Positions 27,148-37,485 of a stretch of DNA of 64,000 bases are shown piece by piece. The stretch lies in assembly GCA_910587935.1 (NCBI GenBank), contig CAJUNP010000007.1, positions 1 to 64,000 on the forward strand, in the 5' to 3' direction. Numbering within the stretch: position 1 is the first letter of the stretch; each line of letters starts with the position of its first letter. This DNA comes from an uncultured Lachnospiraceae bacterium (lineage in GTDB: Bacteria; Bacillota; Clostridia; Lachnospirales; Lachnospiraceae). The position numbers were made by a program, and so were the translations under genes. Under the pieces are notes generated by a model. It was not told the origin of the DNA. It was given only the letters and a program-made list of their open reading frames with translations, and searched no databases.

Positions 27148-30100
27148 CTACAAAGACGCCACGTCGATCAGGGAAAGTGTGTCGTTGGCGTTTTCCAGAC
27201 TGTTTACCAGGGCTCTGGCCGTATCCATGGCGGTAATACAGTTCACGCCCGTCTCAATGGCCGTTCTGCGGATCAGAAAACCGTCTCTCGTCTTGTCTCG
27301 CCCCTGCGTCGGCGTATCGATCACAAGATCAATTTTATGTCCCAGAATTAAATCCATAACGGTAGGGGACTCCTGCGAAATTTTATTTACCTGTCTCGCC
27401 TTAACTCCCGCTTCCTTCAGGGCATCGGCCGTACTTCTGGTAGCATAGATCGTATATCCCAAAGCCTCAAAACGGCGCCCGATTTCAATCGCTTCGCCCT
27501 TATCCGCATCCTTTACGGTAATAATCATCTGTTTATGTCTGGGAAGATCGATACCGGCTCCTAAAAAGGCTTTGTACAAAGCTTCGTTAAAAGTCCTGGC
27601 AATGCCCAGACATTCTCCGGTGGATTTCATTTCCGGTCCCAGACTGATTTCCGCACCCCGGATTTTTTCAAAGGAGAACACCGGCATTTTGATGGCGAAA
27701 TAATCCGCCTCCGGCTGCAGTCCCGGCTGATATCCAAGTTCCTTTATGGTTTTGCCCATAATCACTTCCGCCGCCAGATCCACGATGGGTATTCCCGTCA
27801 CCTTGCTGATATAAGGTACGGTACGGGATGAACGGGGATTCACCTCAATCACATATACCTCTTCCCCGATTGCGATAAACTGAATATTAATCAGACCCTT
27901 TACGTGAAGGGCCTTTGCAAGCCGTCTCGTATATTCCCCGATTTTTTCCTTCACCGTATCCGTAATGGAAAACGCGGGGTATACGGAAATACTGTCTCCG
28001 GAGTGGACGCCCGTCCGCTCGATATGCTCCATAATGCCCGGAATCAGAATATCGGTTCCGTCGCAGACCGCATCGACTTCAATTTCTTTTCCCATCAGGT
28101 ACTTATCAACCAGAATGGGGTGATCCTGTGCGATGCGGTTGATAATATCCATAAACTCTTCGATTTCCTCATCGGATATCGCAATCTGCATTCCCTGGCC
28201 TCCAAGCACATAAGAGGGGCGCACCAAAACCGGATAACCCAGCCTGTTGGCAACCGCCTTCGCTTCCTCTGCGGTATATACCGTCCCGCCTGCCGCACGG
28301 GGAATCTCTGTCTGCTCCAGGATTTTATCGAATAATTCCCGGTCTTCCGCGGCATCCACATCCTCGGCTTTGGTTCCGAGAATCGGCACTCCCATTTTCA
28401 TCAGGCTTTCCGTCAGCTTAATGGCCGTCTGGCCGCCGAACTGTACAACCGCGCCGTCGGGTTTTTCAATATTGACGATACTCTCCACATCCTCCGGCGT
28501 CAGCGGCTCAAAATACAGCTTATCCGCTATATCAAAATCCGTGCTGACAGTCTCCGGATTATTATTGACGATAATCGTCTCATACCCGGCCCTGCTAAAT
28601 GCCCAAGTGGCATGTACGGAACAATAATCAAATTCGATTCCCTGCCCGATGCGGATCGGCCCGGAACCAAGCACCAGTACCTTTTTGGGCGGATTCGTCT
28701 TCTCTGCCTCATTCTCGCCGTCAAAGCAGGAGTAATAATAAGGCGTTGACGCGACAAATTCCGCCGCGCAGGTATCCACCATCTTATACGCCGCCACAAT
28801 GTTATTGCGGTAACGCATTTCTTTAATCTCATTCTCAGATTTGCCGCACAGTCTTCCGATTACCGTGTCGGGAAACTCCATCCGTTTTGCTTCCTTTAAA
28901 AGACCGATATCCAGCTCTTCCGTCCGAAGACGGTTTTCCATTTCCACAAGAATTGCAATCTTATCGATAAACCAGGGATCAATCATGGTGATCTCATGAA
29001 TTTTATCATAACTCATTCCCTTGCGGAGCGCTTCCGCAATCACATAAATCCGCTGGTCGTCCACGATTTTCAGACGGACTTCCAATTCCTTCAATGACAA
29101 ACTGCCAAAATCGTAGCTTAACAGACAATCCACATGCTGCTCCAGAGACCGGATGGCCTTCATCAGAGCGCCCTCGAAGCTGGTACAGATGCTCATAACC
29201 TCTCCGGTGGCCTTCATCTGTGTGGTTAACGTTCTTTTCGCCGTGATAAATTTGTCAAAGGGAAGACGCGGAAGCTTTACGACGCAGTAATCCAGCGCCG
29301 GCTCAAAGCTGGCGTAAGTCTTGCCCGTAATCGCATTTTTAATTTCATCCAGAGTATACCCCAGCGCAATTTTGGCCGCCACCTTGGCAATGGGATACCC
29401 GGTCGCCTTACTTGCCAGCGCCGACGAACGGCTAACACGGGGATTCACCTCGATCACACAGTATTCAAAGCTGGTGGGATGAAGCGCAAACTGTACGTTA
29501 CACCCTCCCGTAATCGCAAGCTCGCTGATAATATTCAACGCCGACGTACGAAGCATCTGATATTCTTTGTCGCTTAAGGTCTGGGAAGGCGCCACAACGA
29601 TACTGTCGCCCGTATGAACGCCTACCGGATCGATATTCTCCATGTTACAAACGGTGATACAGTTGCCCGCGCTGTCCCGCATCACTTCATATTCAATTTC
29701 TTTCCAGCCCGAAATACAACGTTCTACCAACACTTCTCCCACACGGGAAAGACGCAGTCCGTTTGCCAGAATTTCTTCCAGCTCCGCCTGATTATAAGCG
29801 ATGCCGCCGCCGGAGCCTCCCAGCGTATACGCCGGACGCAGAACAACGGGATAACCGATGCCGGAAGCAAAGGCCACGCCGTCTTCAATATTTTTAACTA
29901 CCAGAGACGCCGCGCAGGGTTCTCCGATTTTCTCCATGGTGTCCTTAAATTCCTGGCGATCCTCCGCTTTACGGATCGTAGCGGCAGTGGTTCCCAGAAG
30001 CTTTACGTTATGTTCCTTTAAAAAGCCCGATTCCTCAAGCTCCATTCCCAGATTCAGGCCGGCCTGTCCTCCCAGCGTAGGCAGAATACTGTCCGGCTTT

Positions 30101-30342
30101 TCTTTCTCGATCAGAGCTTCCAATACTTTTACCGTAAGGGGTTCAATATATACCTTATCCGCAATATCCCGGTCCGTCATGATGGTAGCCGGATTGGAAT
30201 TGACTAAAACTACCTCCACGCCCTCTTCCTTCAAAGAACGGCACGCCTGGGTTCCCGCATAGTCAAATTCCGCCGCCTGCCCGATTACAATGGGGCCGGA
30301 GCCGATTACTAATACTTTTTTAACGTCTGGATTCTTAGGCAT
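27148..30342 (-). CDS. carB: Carbamoyl-phosphate synthase large subunit
   Basis: At 1064 aa it has the expected length. It uses ammonia from CarA, bicarbonate and two ATP to make carbamoyl phosphate for pyrimidines and arginine. Two homologous ATP-grasp halves are visible: VLVIGSGPIVIGQAAEFDYA at residues 8-29 and the second copy VLVLGSGPIRIGQGIEFDYC around 555. The C-terminal ~130 residues are the allosteric MGS-type domain (LILGHKIDLVIDTPTQGRDK). The start, behind GGAGAAGA, overlaps the carA end by 8 bases. Upstream carA and downstream queH and argS form one unit. Confidence 0.97.
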   Translation of the reverse strand: MPKNPDVKKVLVIGSGPIVIGQAAEFDYAGTQACRSLKEEGVEVVLVNSNPATIMTDRDIADKVYIEPLTVKVLEALIEKEKPDSILPTLGGQAGLNLGMELEESGFLKEHNVKLLGTTAATIRKAEDRQEFKDTMEKIGEPCAASLVVKNIEDGVAFASGIGYPVVLRPAYTLGGSGGGIAYNQAELEEILANGLRLSRVGEVLVERCISGWKEIEYEVMRDSAGNCITVCNMENIDPVGVHTGDSIVVAPSQTLSDKEYQMLRTSALNIISELAITGGCNVQFALHPTSFEYCVIEVNPRVSRSSALASKATGYPIAKVAAKIALGYTLDEIKNAITGKTYASFEPALDYCVVKLPRLPFDKFITAKRTLTTQMKATGEVMSICTSFEGALMKAIRSLEQHVDCLLSYDFGSLSLKELEVRLKIVDDQRIYVIAEALRKGMSYDKIHEITMIDPWFIDKIAILVEMENRLRTEELDIGLLKEAKRMEFPDTVIGRLCGKSENEIKEMRYRNNIVAAYKMVDTCAAEFVASTPYYYSCFDGENEAEKTNPPKKVLVLGSGPIRIGQGIEFDYCSVHATWAFSRAGYETIIVNNNPETVSTDFDIADKLYFEPLTPEDVESIVNIEKPDGAVVQFGGQTAIKLTESLMKMGVPILGTKAEDVDAAEDRELFDKILEQTEIPRAAGGTVYTAEEAKAVANRLGYPVLVRPSYVLGGQGMQIAISDEEIEEFMDIINRIAQDHPILVDKYLMGKEIEVDAVCDGTDILIPGIMEHIERTGVHSGDSISVYPAFSITDTVKEKIGEYTRRLAKALHVKGLINIQFIAIGEEVYVIEVNPRSSRTVPYISKVTGIPIVDLAAEVIMGKTIKELGYQPGLQPEADYFAIKMPVFSFEKIRGAEISLGPEMKSTGECLGIARTFNEALYKAFLGAGIDLPRHKQMIITVKDADKGEAIEIGRRFEALGYTIYATRSTADALKEAGVKARQVNKISQESPTVMDLILGHKIDLVIDTPTQGRDKTRDGFLIRRTAIETGVNCITAMDTARALVNSLENANDTLSLIDVASL

Positions 30343-31540
30343 TCTTCTTCTCCTCCATCATCGTAATAAAACGGTCAAACAGATAGCCTGAATCCTGGGG
30401 ACCCGGACAGGCCTCGGGATGGAACTGTACCGTAAATATATTTTTTCCCGTATAAGACAGACCTTCATTGGTGCCGTCGTTTACATTGATAAACGCCGGA
30501 ACTGCTACCCTGGGGTCCAGCTTTTCCATATCCACCACATATCCGTGATTCTGAGAGGAAATATAAACTCTTCCGGTGGCAAGGTCCTTAACGGGATGAT
30601 TGCCTCCCCTGTGTCCGTACTTCATTTTGTATGTATCCGCACCGGTGGCAAGGGCCATCAGCTGATGTCCAAGACAAATCGCAAAAATGGGAATATCGGT
30701 ATTATAAAGCTTTCTTATTTCCTCAATAATGCTTACGCACTCTTTGGGATCGCCGGGGCCATTGCTGAGCATAATTCCGTCGGGGCGGTCTTTTATAATC
30801 TCTTCCGCCTTTGTCAGCGCCGGATAAACCGTTACGTCGCAGCCTCTTCGTTTTAAGGAATCGGCAATGTTGCTTTTAGCTCCCAGATCCAGAAGCGCAA
30901 TCCTTTTCCCCCGTCCGTTCAGGTTCTTAACCAGCGACGGCCTGGGTTCTCTGACACCCGCTTCATACGCCTCTCTGTCAAAATGTGCAAGACCGGATAA
31001 CGGTCCGTTTTCTTTCAGCTCATTCACACCGGAAATCGTATATTTCGCCTCACAGGTTACTTTTTCCACAACCTTTCCGGTGGTATATTCTTTCAGCTTC
31101 GGCAGGATCTCATCCAGATCGTACTTTTCATTGGTCGTGATCATGCCGTTCATGGTTCCTTTTTCACGGAGAATTTTGGTAAGCGCTCTGGTGTCGATTC
31201 CGGCAATACCCGGCACACCGTTTTCTTCAAGAAACTGCTGGATGGTAATATCCTGCCGGAAGTTACTGGGAATTCTTGAAAGCTCTCTGACTATAAACCC
31301 GTCCGGCCACGGCTTTTTCGATTCCATATCGTCTTTGCAGATTCCGTAATTGCCGATCAACGGATACGTCATACAGACTGCCTGTCCCGCATAAGACGGA
31401 TCGGTCAGAACTTCCAGGTATCCCGCCATGGAAGTGTTAAATACGATTTCGCTGACGACTTCTTTTTGCGCGCCGATTCCGGTACCTGTAAATACCGTTC
31501 CATCCTCCAGTATCAGAAATGCTTGTTTTGTGTTTCCCAT
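30335..31540 (-). CDS. carA: Carbamoyl-phosphate synthase small subunit
   Basis: The 401-aa glutaminase subunit supplies ammonia to CarB. The N-terminal CPSase domain opens with AFLILEDGTVFTGTGIG; the C-terminal class I amidotransferase has the nucleophile Cys in AICLGHQLMAL and the His/Glu pair in QFHPEACPGPQDS. The start at 31540 is chosen because GAGAGG lies seven bases upstream; the ATG two codons earlier sits on the ribosome site, and farther frames run into the promoter. Transcription starts from the promoter at 31584-31612, leaving only a short leader, with no PyrR-type attenuator visible. Confidence 0.96.
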   Translation of the reverse strand: MGNTKQAFLILEDGTVFTGTGIGAQKEVVSEIVFNTSMAGYLEVLTDPSYAGQAVCMTYPLIGNYGICKDDMESKKPWPDGFIVRELSRIPSNFRQDITIQQFLEENGVPGIAGIDTRALTKILREKGTMNGMITTNEKYDLDEILPKLKEYTTGKVVEKVTCEAKYTISGVNELKENGPLSGLAHFDREAYEAGVREPRPSLVKNLNGRGKRIALLDLGAKSNIADSLKRRGCDVTVYPALTKAEEIIKDRPDGIMLSNGPGDPKECVSIIEEIRKLYNTDIPIFAICLGHQLMALATGADTYKMKYGHRGGNHPVKDLATGRVYISSQNHGYVVDMEKLDPRVAVPAFINVNDGTNEGLSYTGKNIFTVQFHPEACPGPQDSGYLFDRFITMMEEKKNA

Positions 31541-31583
31541 ACGCATGCCTCTCTCGTGTTTGTAATATTTGCTAAATCGTTTT

Positions 31584-31612
31584 ATTATAGCACAATTCAT
31601 ATAATTGTTCAA
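31584..31612 (-). promoter_or_regulatory. Promoter of carA-carB-queH-argS
   Basis: On the - strand TTGAAC (31607-31612) and TATAAT (31584-31589) are spaced by 17 bases. The start of transcription would fall about 35-40 bases before the carA ATG. Confidence 0.8.
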
Positions 31613-31618
31613 TTGGGA

Positions 31619-31648
31619 TTTACAACAGATCATAAAATGTATTACAAT
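31619..31648 (+). promoter_or_regulatory. Promoter of the alanyl-tRNA editing gene
   Basis: TTTACA (31619-31624) and TACAAT (31643-31648) are spaced by 18 bases, back to back with the carA promoter and about 50 bases before the ATG at 31698. Confidence 0.6.
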
Positions 31649-31697
31649 AGTTCCGATATACCTATTACATCATTATTTGCGGAGCGTACCTTACATT

Positions 31698-32888
31698 ATG
31701 GAAAAAACTTTAAAATTATATTACGAAGACATACATAAGACAGACTTTTCAGCCAAAGTACTGGACTGCATCAATCTGGCGGACGGTACTTTTGAAATCA
31801 TTCTGGACCAAACGGCCTTTTTCCCGGAAGAAGGCGGACAAAAAGCCGATTCCGGCCGGATTACGGCCAGCCGTAACGAAGACAGTCCCATGGAAATTCT
31901 GGACGTCCAAATCCGTGACGACATAATCTACCACAAGACTGCTGCCGGACTGCCCGCTGGCACGGTAGTCACAGGACAGGTAAACTGGCAAAAACGTTTT
32001 GACTTCATGCAGCAGCATACCGGAGAACATCTGCTCAGCGGTCTGGTTCATACATATTACGGATTCCGCAACGTGGGATTTCACCTTGGCGAAGAAGAAG
32101 TGACCCTTGATTTTGACGGTATTTTAACGCTTGAGCAGCTTCGCGTCCTCGAACAGGAAGTAAACCGCGCCATTGCTTTGAATCTTCCCGTCCTGATCCG
32201 CTATCCTTCCAATGAGGAGCTGGCCTGCCTGGAGTACAGGAGTAAAATAGAAATCCTGGGCGCCGTGCGGATTGTTGAAATTCCCGGTTACGACGTGTGC
32301 GCCTGCTGCGCCCCCCACGTGGACTTTACAGGGCAGATCGGCCTGCTGAAAGTAACCGGCGTACAAAAACACCGGGGAGGCGTACGGATCAATATCCTGT
32401 GCGGAACCCGCGCTCTGCAGGATTATACACAGAAACAGAACAGCGTTTCCTCCATTTCCGTACAGCTTTCCGCAAAACCGGAAATGATTGCCGATGCGGT
32501 AGCCCGATTAAAAGAAGAAAATCTGCGTCAGAAAAATCGGATGATTGCGCTGCAGCAGCAGTTCTTACAGTTGCAGCTTTCCCAAGTTCCGGTGGAACAG
32601 GAAGATGTTGTTTTATTTTTTGACGACCTGGATACCCCGGCCATGCGCGATACCGTAAACACGCTGTGCGAAACCCATCCCGGATACTGCGCCGTTTTCA
32701 CCGGAAACGATACGGACGGATACCAGTATATTCTTGGAAGCCTTCACCAAAACTGCAGGGAGGCCGCCGCGCTGCTTTCCGAAAAACTTGGCGCTAAAGG
32801 CGGCGGTTCGGAACGAATGGTTCAGGGAAGGCTTAAGGCTTCAAGAGAAAAAATCAGAGCTTTAAATCTGCAAACGCCCATGGATTAA
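31698..32888 (+). CDS. Alanyl-tRNA editing protein (AlaX type, with DHHA1 domain)
   Basis: The 396-aa trans-editing protein hydrolyses mischarged Ser/Gly-tRNA-Ala. The Zn-binding editing core has QQHTGEHLLSG (HxxxH) and CACCAPHVDFTGQIG (Cys/His). The C-terminal ~140 residues, with a coiled segment and GAKGGGSERMVQGRL, match the DHHA1 part of AlaRS; this is the long AlaX layout. The start at 31698 gives a normal N-terminus (KTLKLYYEDIHKTDFSAKVL); a longer frame from 31605 lies across the promoter. A GGAG lies about 13 bases upstream, so the ribosome site is weak. It is divergent from carA and convergent with purL. Confidence 0.9.
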   Translation: MEKTLKLYYEDIHKTDFSAKVLDCINLADGTFEIILDQTAFFPEEGGQKADSGRITASRNEDSPMEILDVQIRDDIIYHKTAAGLPAGTVVTGQVNWQKRFDFMQQHTGEHLLSGLVHTYYGFRNVGFHLGEEEVTLDFDGILTLEQLRVLEQEVNRAIALNLPVLIRYPSNEELACLEYRSKIEILGAVRIVEIPGYDVCACCAPHVDFTGQIGLLKVTGVQKHRGGVRINILCGTRALQDYTQKQNSVSSISVQLSAKPEMIADAVARLKEENLRQKNRMIALQQQFLQLQLSQVPVEQEDVVLFFDDLDTPAMRDTVNTLCETHPGYCAVFTGNDTDGYQYILGSLHQNCREAAALLSEKLGAKGGGSERMVQGRLKASREKIRALNLQTPMD

Positions 32889-33026
32889 ATATTTCGGTTA
32901 AAACCACATAAAGTCATAAACCTGTGGGAAGGCATAGGAAACTTTTTGTATTTAAGAATTACAATGACCTCAAAACAGAATGTTACTCCCATTTCAAGGT
33001 CATCAAAACGTACTTTATTCTCTTTT

Positions 33027-36000
33027 TTACCTGAAATACCCAACTCCGGATTCAAACACCTTCAAATCCTGTTCACCGTAAATATTCACGGCTACGCCCG
33101 TATCCCGTCTCTCCACATGCGCCATCTTTCCAAAGCATCTGCCGTCCGGCGACGTAATTCCTTCGATTGCACAGTAAGAACCATTTACGTTCCATTCCTC
33201 ATCCATGGAGACATTCCCGTTAAAATCCGCATATTGGGTCGCCACCTGGCCGTTGGCAAACAGTTTGTCAATCCATTCTTTGGGCGCCACAAAACGTCCT
33301 TCCCCATGAGAAGCCGGCGTTACATAAACACCTCCGGGCTCCGCCCCCGCAAGCCAGGGCGATTTGTTGGAAACCACCTTGGTATAAACCATACGTGAAA
33401 TATGCCGATTGATTGTATTAAACGTCAGAGTCGGCGAATCTTCCTTCTGCCCTGTAATCTCTCCGTAAGGAACAAGCCCCAGTTTAATTAACGCCTGAAA
33501 ACCGTTGCAGATTCCCAGCGCAAGACCGTCCCTCTCATGTAAAAGCTTTGTCACGGCCTCTTTGATCTTTTCATTCTGAAATGCCGTCGCAAAGAACTTG
33601 GCGCTCCCGTCCGGCTCGTCGCCTGCGGAAAATCCTCCGGGAAACATAATAATCTGCGCTTCTCCGATCGCTTTTTCAAAAACCTCTACGGATTCCCGGA
33701 TATCCTGCGCGCTCAAATTCCTGAACACTTTGGTAACAACTCTGGCTCCCGCCCGTTCAAAGGCTTTGGCACTGTCGTATTCACAGTTGGTTCCGGGAAA
33801 TACCGGTATAAATACGGTCGGTCTGGCCACCTTATTTTTGCAGACATAAACCCTGTCAGTCCGGTAATATTCCGATACGACAGGCTCCGTCCCTTTTTCC
33901 GCTTTGGTGGGAAATACCTTTTCCAGTTTTGAAGTCCACGCCTCAAGAGCTTCCTTCATGGAAATCGTAACGTCTCCAAAAATAAAAGAAGGAGTATCCG
34001 TAACGCTTCCAATCAAAATATAGTCTATCTCCCGCTCGTCCAGAAGAGCCAGCTTATCCTCCGGTACTTCCGCAAGAATATTACCCAGGCCGTTTGCAAA
34101 CAATACATGCGCGTCGAGGCCTTCCTCCACCGCAACCCCAAGCTGATTGCCAAACGCCATTTTGGAAACCGCCGCCGCCACGCCTTTAGAATCCAGCGCA
34201 TACGCGGAAACAATCGCTTTTTCTTTCATGAGCCGCCCAATATTATCATAAAGCTCCATGACTTTTTCATACATGGGAATGTCGTAATCATCTTTTTCAA
34301 TTTCAAAGCAAACCAGTCTGTTCCCTGCCGTCTTCAGCTCCGGCGTTACGATATCTCCGTTTTTCGCCACATCCACCGCAAAAGATACCAGCGTAGGCGG
34401 AACGTCCAGATCATTAAAGGTGCCGGACATACTGTCTTTTCCTCCAATAGAGGGAAGTCCGAAACCGATCTGCGCGTCAAAAGCGCCGAGCAGCGCCGCA
34501 AAAGGCTGGCTCCAACGGCTCGGATCGGATGTCATCCTGCGGAAATATTCCTGGAAAGTAAAACGAATCCTGCGGTAATCTCCGCCGCCCGCCACAATCT
34601 TTGCCATGGATTCCGTTACCGCATAAACCGCGCCGTGATAAGGACTCCAGGAAGACAGATACGGGTCAAAACCATAACTCATCATGGTCACCGCGTCGGT
34701 TTTCCCCTTTAACACGGGAAGCTTCGCCGTCATGGACTGGGTCTCGGTGAGCTGGTATCTGCCCCCATAAGGCATAGTCACCGTAGCCGCGCCGATTGAG
34801 GAATCAAACATCTCCACCAGCCCCTTCTGGGAACACACATTCAAATCCTGCAGGGTAGAAATCCATGCTTTCTTAACATCTTCCTGCTTTAAAGCCTCTT
34901 CCACGGCAGGAATCGCATACCGCTCAAAATAATTATCTTCTTTCGAAGGAATATCGACTTTTACTTTTGTTTCCTGATGCGCGCCGTTAGTATCCAGAAA
35001 TGCCCGGGAAAGATTGACAATTTCCTTTCCTCTCCATTTTAATACCAGGCGGGGTTCCTGCGTTACTTCAGCCACCGGAATCGCCTCCAGATTTTCCTCT
35101 GCCGCAAAAGCCAGAAAACGCTGCGCGTCCGCAGGCGCAACCACTACTGCCATACGTTCCTGAGATTCGGAAATTGCCAGTTCCGTTCCGTCAAGACCCG
35201 CATACTTTTTGGGAACCTTATCCAGGTCTACCGCCAGTCCGTCCGCCAGCTCACCGATTGCAACGGATACGCCGCCGGCGCCGAAATCGTTACATTTTTT
35301 AATCAGTCGGCTTACTTCTTCCCTGCGGAACAATCTCTGAATTTTGCGCTCGGTAGGCGCATTGCCCTTCTGCACTTCCGCGCCGCAGGTTTCGATGGAA
35401 GCCTCCGTATGTACTTTAGAAGACCCGGTAGCTCCTCCGCAGCCGTCCCTTCCGGTGCGTCCGCCAAGCAGAATAATAATATCTCCGGGATCGGAATTCT
35501 CACGAATTACATTTTTTCTGGGAGCCGCTCCCATAACCGCCCCGATCTCCATACGTTTCGCCACGTAACCGGGATGATAAATTTCCTTAACAAGTCCCGT
35601 CGCCAGACCGATCTGATTACCGTAGGAGGAATAACCGTCCGCCGCGCCGCGGACCAGTTTTTTCTGAGACAGCTTTCCTTTCAGCGTATCCGCCACGGGA
35701 ACCGTAGGATCCGCCGCGCCCGTTACACGCATCGCCTGATACACATAGCCCCGCCCGGAAAGAGGATCGCGGATCGCGCCCCCAAGACAGGTTGCCGCAC
35801 CGCCGAAAGGCTCAATCTCGGTAGGATGGTTATGGGTTTCGTTTTTAAAAAATACAAGCCACTCTTCCGTCTCCACACGGTCGCCGTAATCCATCTCCAC
35901 CGGAACAATCACGGAGCAGGCGTTAATTTCATCCGAAACCTCCATGTCCTCCAGTTTTCCCTCTTTTTTCAGCTTGCGCATAGCCATCAGCGCCAAATCC

Positions 36001-36827
36001 ATCAGGCAGATAAACTTATCCTTTCTGCCTTTAAAAATTTCTTCTCTCGTATCCAGATAAATCTGGTAGGTGGTCTCCAAAGGCGTCCTGTAATACCCCT
36101 CGCCAAACTCCACATCCGTAAGCTCCGTAGAAAAAGTAGTGTGACGGCAGTGATCGGACCAGTAAGTATCCAGAACCCGGATTTCCGTCATGGTGGGGTC
36201 CCGGCGTTCCTCGTCGCGGTAATAATTGCGGATATGCAGAAAATCCTTAAAGGTCATGGCAAGAGACAGGGAATCATACAATTCCTCAAGCTTCGTTTCT
36301 TCCATCCGTGCAAATCCTTCAAAGCTGTTTACATCCGCAGGCTCATCAAATTCCGTCACCAGAGTCTCCGGCTTCACCATATCCGTCTCTCTCGAATCCA
36401 CCGGATTAATGCAGTAAGCTTTAATTCTGTCAAATTCCTCCCCGCTTACGCCGCCGGTAATAATATATGTCACCGCCGTCTTAATAACGGGTTCTTCCTC
36501 TTCATTCAGAAACTTAACGCACTGTACTGCGGAATCCGCTCTCTGGTCAAACTGCCCGGGCAGATATTCTACGCCGAATACCCTGCCGCCTTCCGGAACG
36601 GGAAGCGTCTCCCTGTAACACAAATCTACCGGCGGCTCTGAAAACACCGTATTCAGCGCTGCCTCAAAGGTCTCGTCCGACAGACGCTCCACATCATACC
36701 GGATCAGAACCCGCACATCTTCGATTCCTTCTATTCCAAGATAATTCTTTAACTCTTCCTTCAGTTCCTTCGCCTTTACCGCAAAAGGTTCCTTTTTCTC
36801 CACATAGATCCGCTTTACGCCCGCCAT
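33027..36827 (-). CDS. purL: Phosphoribosylformylglycinamidine synthase (single-chain PurL)
   Basis: The 1266-aa enzyme performs step four of purine synthesis (FGAR to FGAM, ATP- and Gln-dependent). It is the large single-chain form, with the glutaminase fused at the C-terminus. The synthase part has the FKNETHNHPTEIEPFGGAAT signature (about residue 330) and FNDLDVPPTLVSF. The glutaminase domain (from about 1010) has PGTNCEYDSA, FPGGFSAGDE, the nucleophile Cys in LGICNGFQALIKLG and ASHGEGRF. Length fits the clostridial form. The start follows GGAGGAAGCGGC. The TetR gene is 32 bases upstream on the same strand. Confidence 0.97.
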   Translation of the reverse strand: MAGVKRIYVEKKEPFAVKAKELKEELKNYLGIEGIEDVRVLIRYDVERLSDETFEAALNTVFSEPPVDLCYRETLPVPEGGRVFGVEYLPGQFDQRADSAVQCVKFLNEEEEPVIKTAVTYIITGGVSGEEFDRIKAYCINPVDSRETDMVKPETLVTEFDEPADVNSFEGFARMEETKLEELYDSLSLAMTFKDFLHIRNYYRDEERRDPTMTEIRVLDTYWSDHCRHTTFSTELTDVEFGEGYYRTPLETTYQIYLDTREEIFKGRKDKFICLMDLALMAMRKLKKEGKLEDMEVSDEINACSVIVPVEMDYGDRVETEEWLVFFKNETHNHPTEIEPFGGAATCLGGAIRDPLSGRGYVYQAMRVTGAADPTVPVADTLKGKLSQKKLVRGAADGYSSYGNQIGLATGLVKEIYHPGYVAKRMEIGAVMGAAPRKNVIRENSDPGDIIILLGGRTGRDGCGGATGSSKVHTEASIETCGAEVQKGNAPTERKIQRLFRREEVSRLIKKCNDFGAGGVSVAIGELADGLAVDLDKVPKKYAGLDGTELAISESQERMAVVVAPADAQRFLAFAAEENLEAIPVAEVTQEPRLVLKWRGKEIVNLSRAFLDTNGAHQETKVKVDIPSKEDNYFERYAIPAVEEALKQEDVKKAWISTLQDLNVCSQKGLVEMFDSSIGAATVTMPYGGRYQLTETQSMTAKLPVLKGKTDAVTMMSYGFDPYLSSWSPYHGAVYAVTESMAKIVAGGGDYRRIRFTFQEYFRRMTSDPSRWSQPFAALLGAFDAQIGFGLPSIGGKDSMSGTFNDLDVPPTLVSFAVDVAKNGDIVTPELKTAGNRLVCFEIEKDDYDIPMYEKVMELYDNIGRLMKEKAIVSAYALDSKGVAAAVSKMAFGNQLGVAVEEGLDAHVLFANGLGNILAEVPEDKLALLDEREIDYILIGSVTDTPSFIFGDVTISMKEALEAWTSKLEKVFPTKAEKGTEPVVSEYYRTDRVYVCKNKVARPTVFIPVFPGTNCEYDSAKAFERAGARVVTKVFRNLSAQDIRESVEVFEKAIGEAQIIMFPGGFSAGDEPDGSAKFFATAFQNEKIKEAVTKLLHERDGLALGICNGFQALIKLGLVPYGEITGQKEDSPTLTFNTINRHISRMVYTKVVSNKSPWLAGAEPGGVYVTPASHGEGRFVAPKEWIDKLFANGQVATQYADFNGNVSMDEEWNVNGSYCAIEGITSPDGRCFGKMAHVERRDTGVAVNIYGEQDLKVFESGVGYFR

Positions 36828-36859
36828 GCCGCTTCCTCCAATTTTAGCTCTTTCAGCCT

Positions 36860-37444
36860 TTATTCTTCAACTGTCAGTCCTTTTAAAAGATATAACAGTT
36901 CCTTATCTACCGTATCCTGCGTAATGCCGATGGTCTGGGATGAAATTTTCAGACCTTCCAGCACAAACATTATATTCCTCGCCGTGCCCAGAGAATCTTC
37001 GCAGTAAAATTCTCCGCTTTCCACACCGGCCTCAATCAGCTTCTGGATGATCTTCACCGCAGAATCAAACTGTTTTTTTAAAATATTGTCTTTTCTTGAA
37101 ATGTCTTCCGAAAAATGAAATTCATAGGTAGCCATTGTCAGGTTGTTCTTTTTACGGAGCAGTTCTTTTTTCTGTTCTTTTAAAAACAGCGCGAGAATAT
37201 CCGCCGCCGTCGCATCATCCGGAATATTATTGGAAAAAACGTCGTCGGCCTCGGAAGCTTCAAGCTGCAAAACTTCCTGAAAAATTTCTCTGGTACTTCC
37301 AAAATAAAGATACAGACCGCCGCGGCTGATATCGCATGCTTCCACGATGTCCTTCATGGTCACGTTCTTAAATCCCTTTTCAATAAAAACCTTTCTTGCG
37401 GTCTCCAATATGTACTTTTTTTTCTGTTCCGATTTATCACTCAT
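36860..37444 (-). CDS. TetR-family transcriptional regulator
   Basis: The 194-aa regulator has a classic N-terminal TetR helix-turn-helix: ILETARKVFIEKGFKNVTMK, then DISRGGLYLYFGSTREIF at about residues 12-55. The rest is an all-helical ligand/dimer domain with no recognisable ligand motif. The start at 37444 is chosen for AGGAG eight bases upstream; the frame continues 44 codons further without support. It lies 32 bases before purL and 41 after the upstream unknown gene, so it may be cotranscribed with both. Its target is not visible; the divergent OFA transporter at 38162 is one candidate. Confidence 0.9.
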   Translation of the reverse strand: MSDKSEQKKKYILETARKVFIEKGFKNVTMKDIVEACDISRGGLYLYFGSTREIFQEVLQLEASEADDVFSNNIPDDATAADILALFLKEQKKELLRKKNNLTMATYEFHFSEDISRKDNILKKQFDSAVKIIQKLIEAGVESGEFYCEDSLGTARNIMFVLEGLKISSQTIGITQDTVDKELLYLLKGLTVEE

Positions 37445-37485
37445 ATAAGAACTCCTAACTCCTATGGCCTTCCCTGCTCCCGCCT

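Noticed and set aside
31547..31700. PyrR attenuator or riboswitch upstream of carA
   Set aside because: The leader between the promoter and start is under 40 bases and holds no hairpin-T element.
32889..33026. Possible 35-codon - strand ORF and the pair ATGACCT/AGGTCAT in the alaX-purL gap
   Set aside because: The ORF lacks a ribosome site. The repeat arms are 7 bases with a long loop and no T run, so neither gene nor terminator is convincing.
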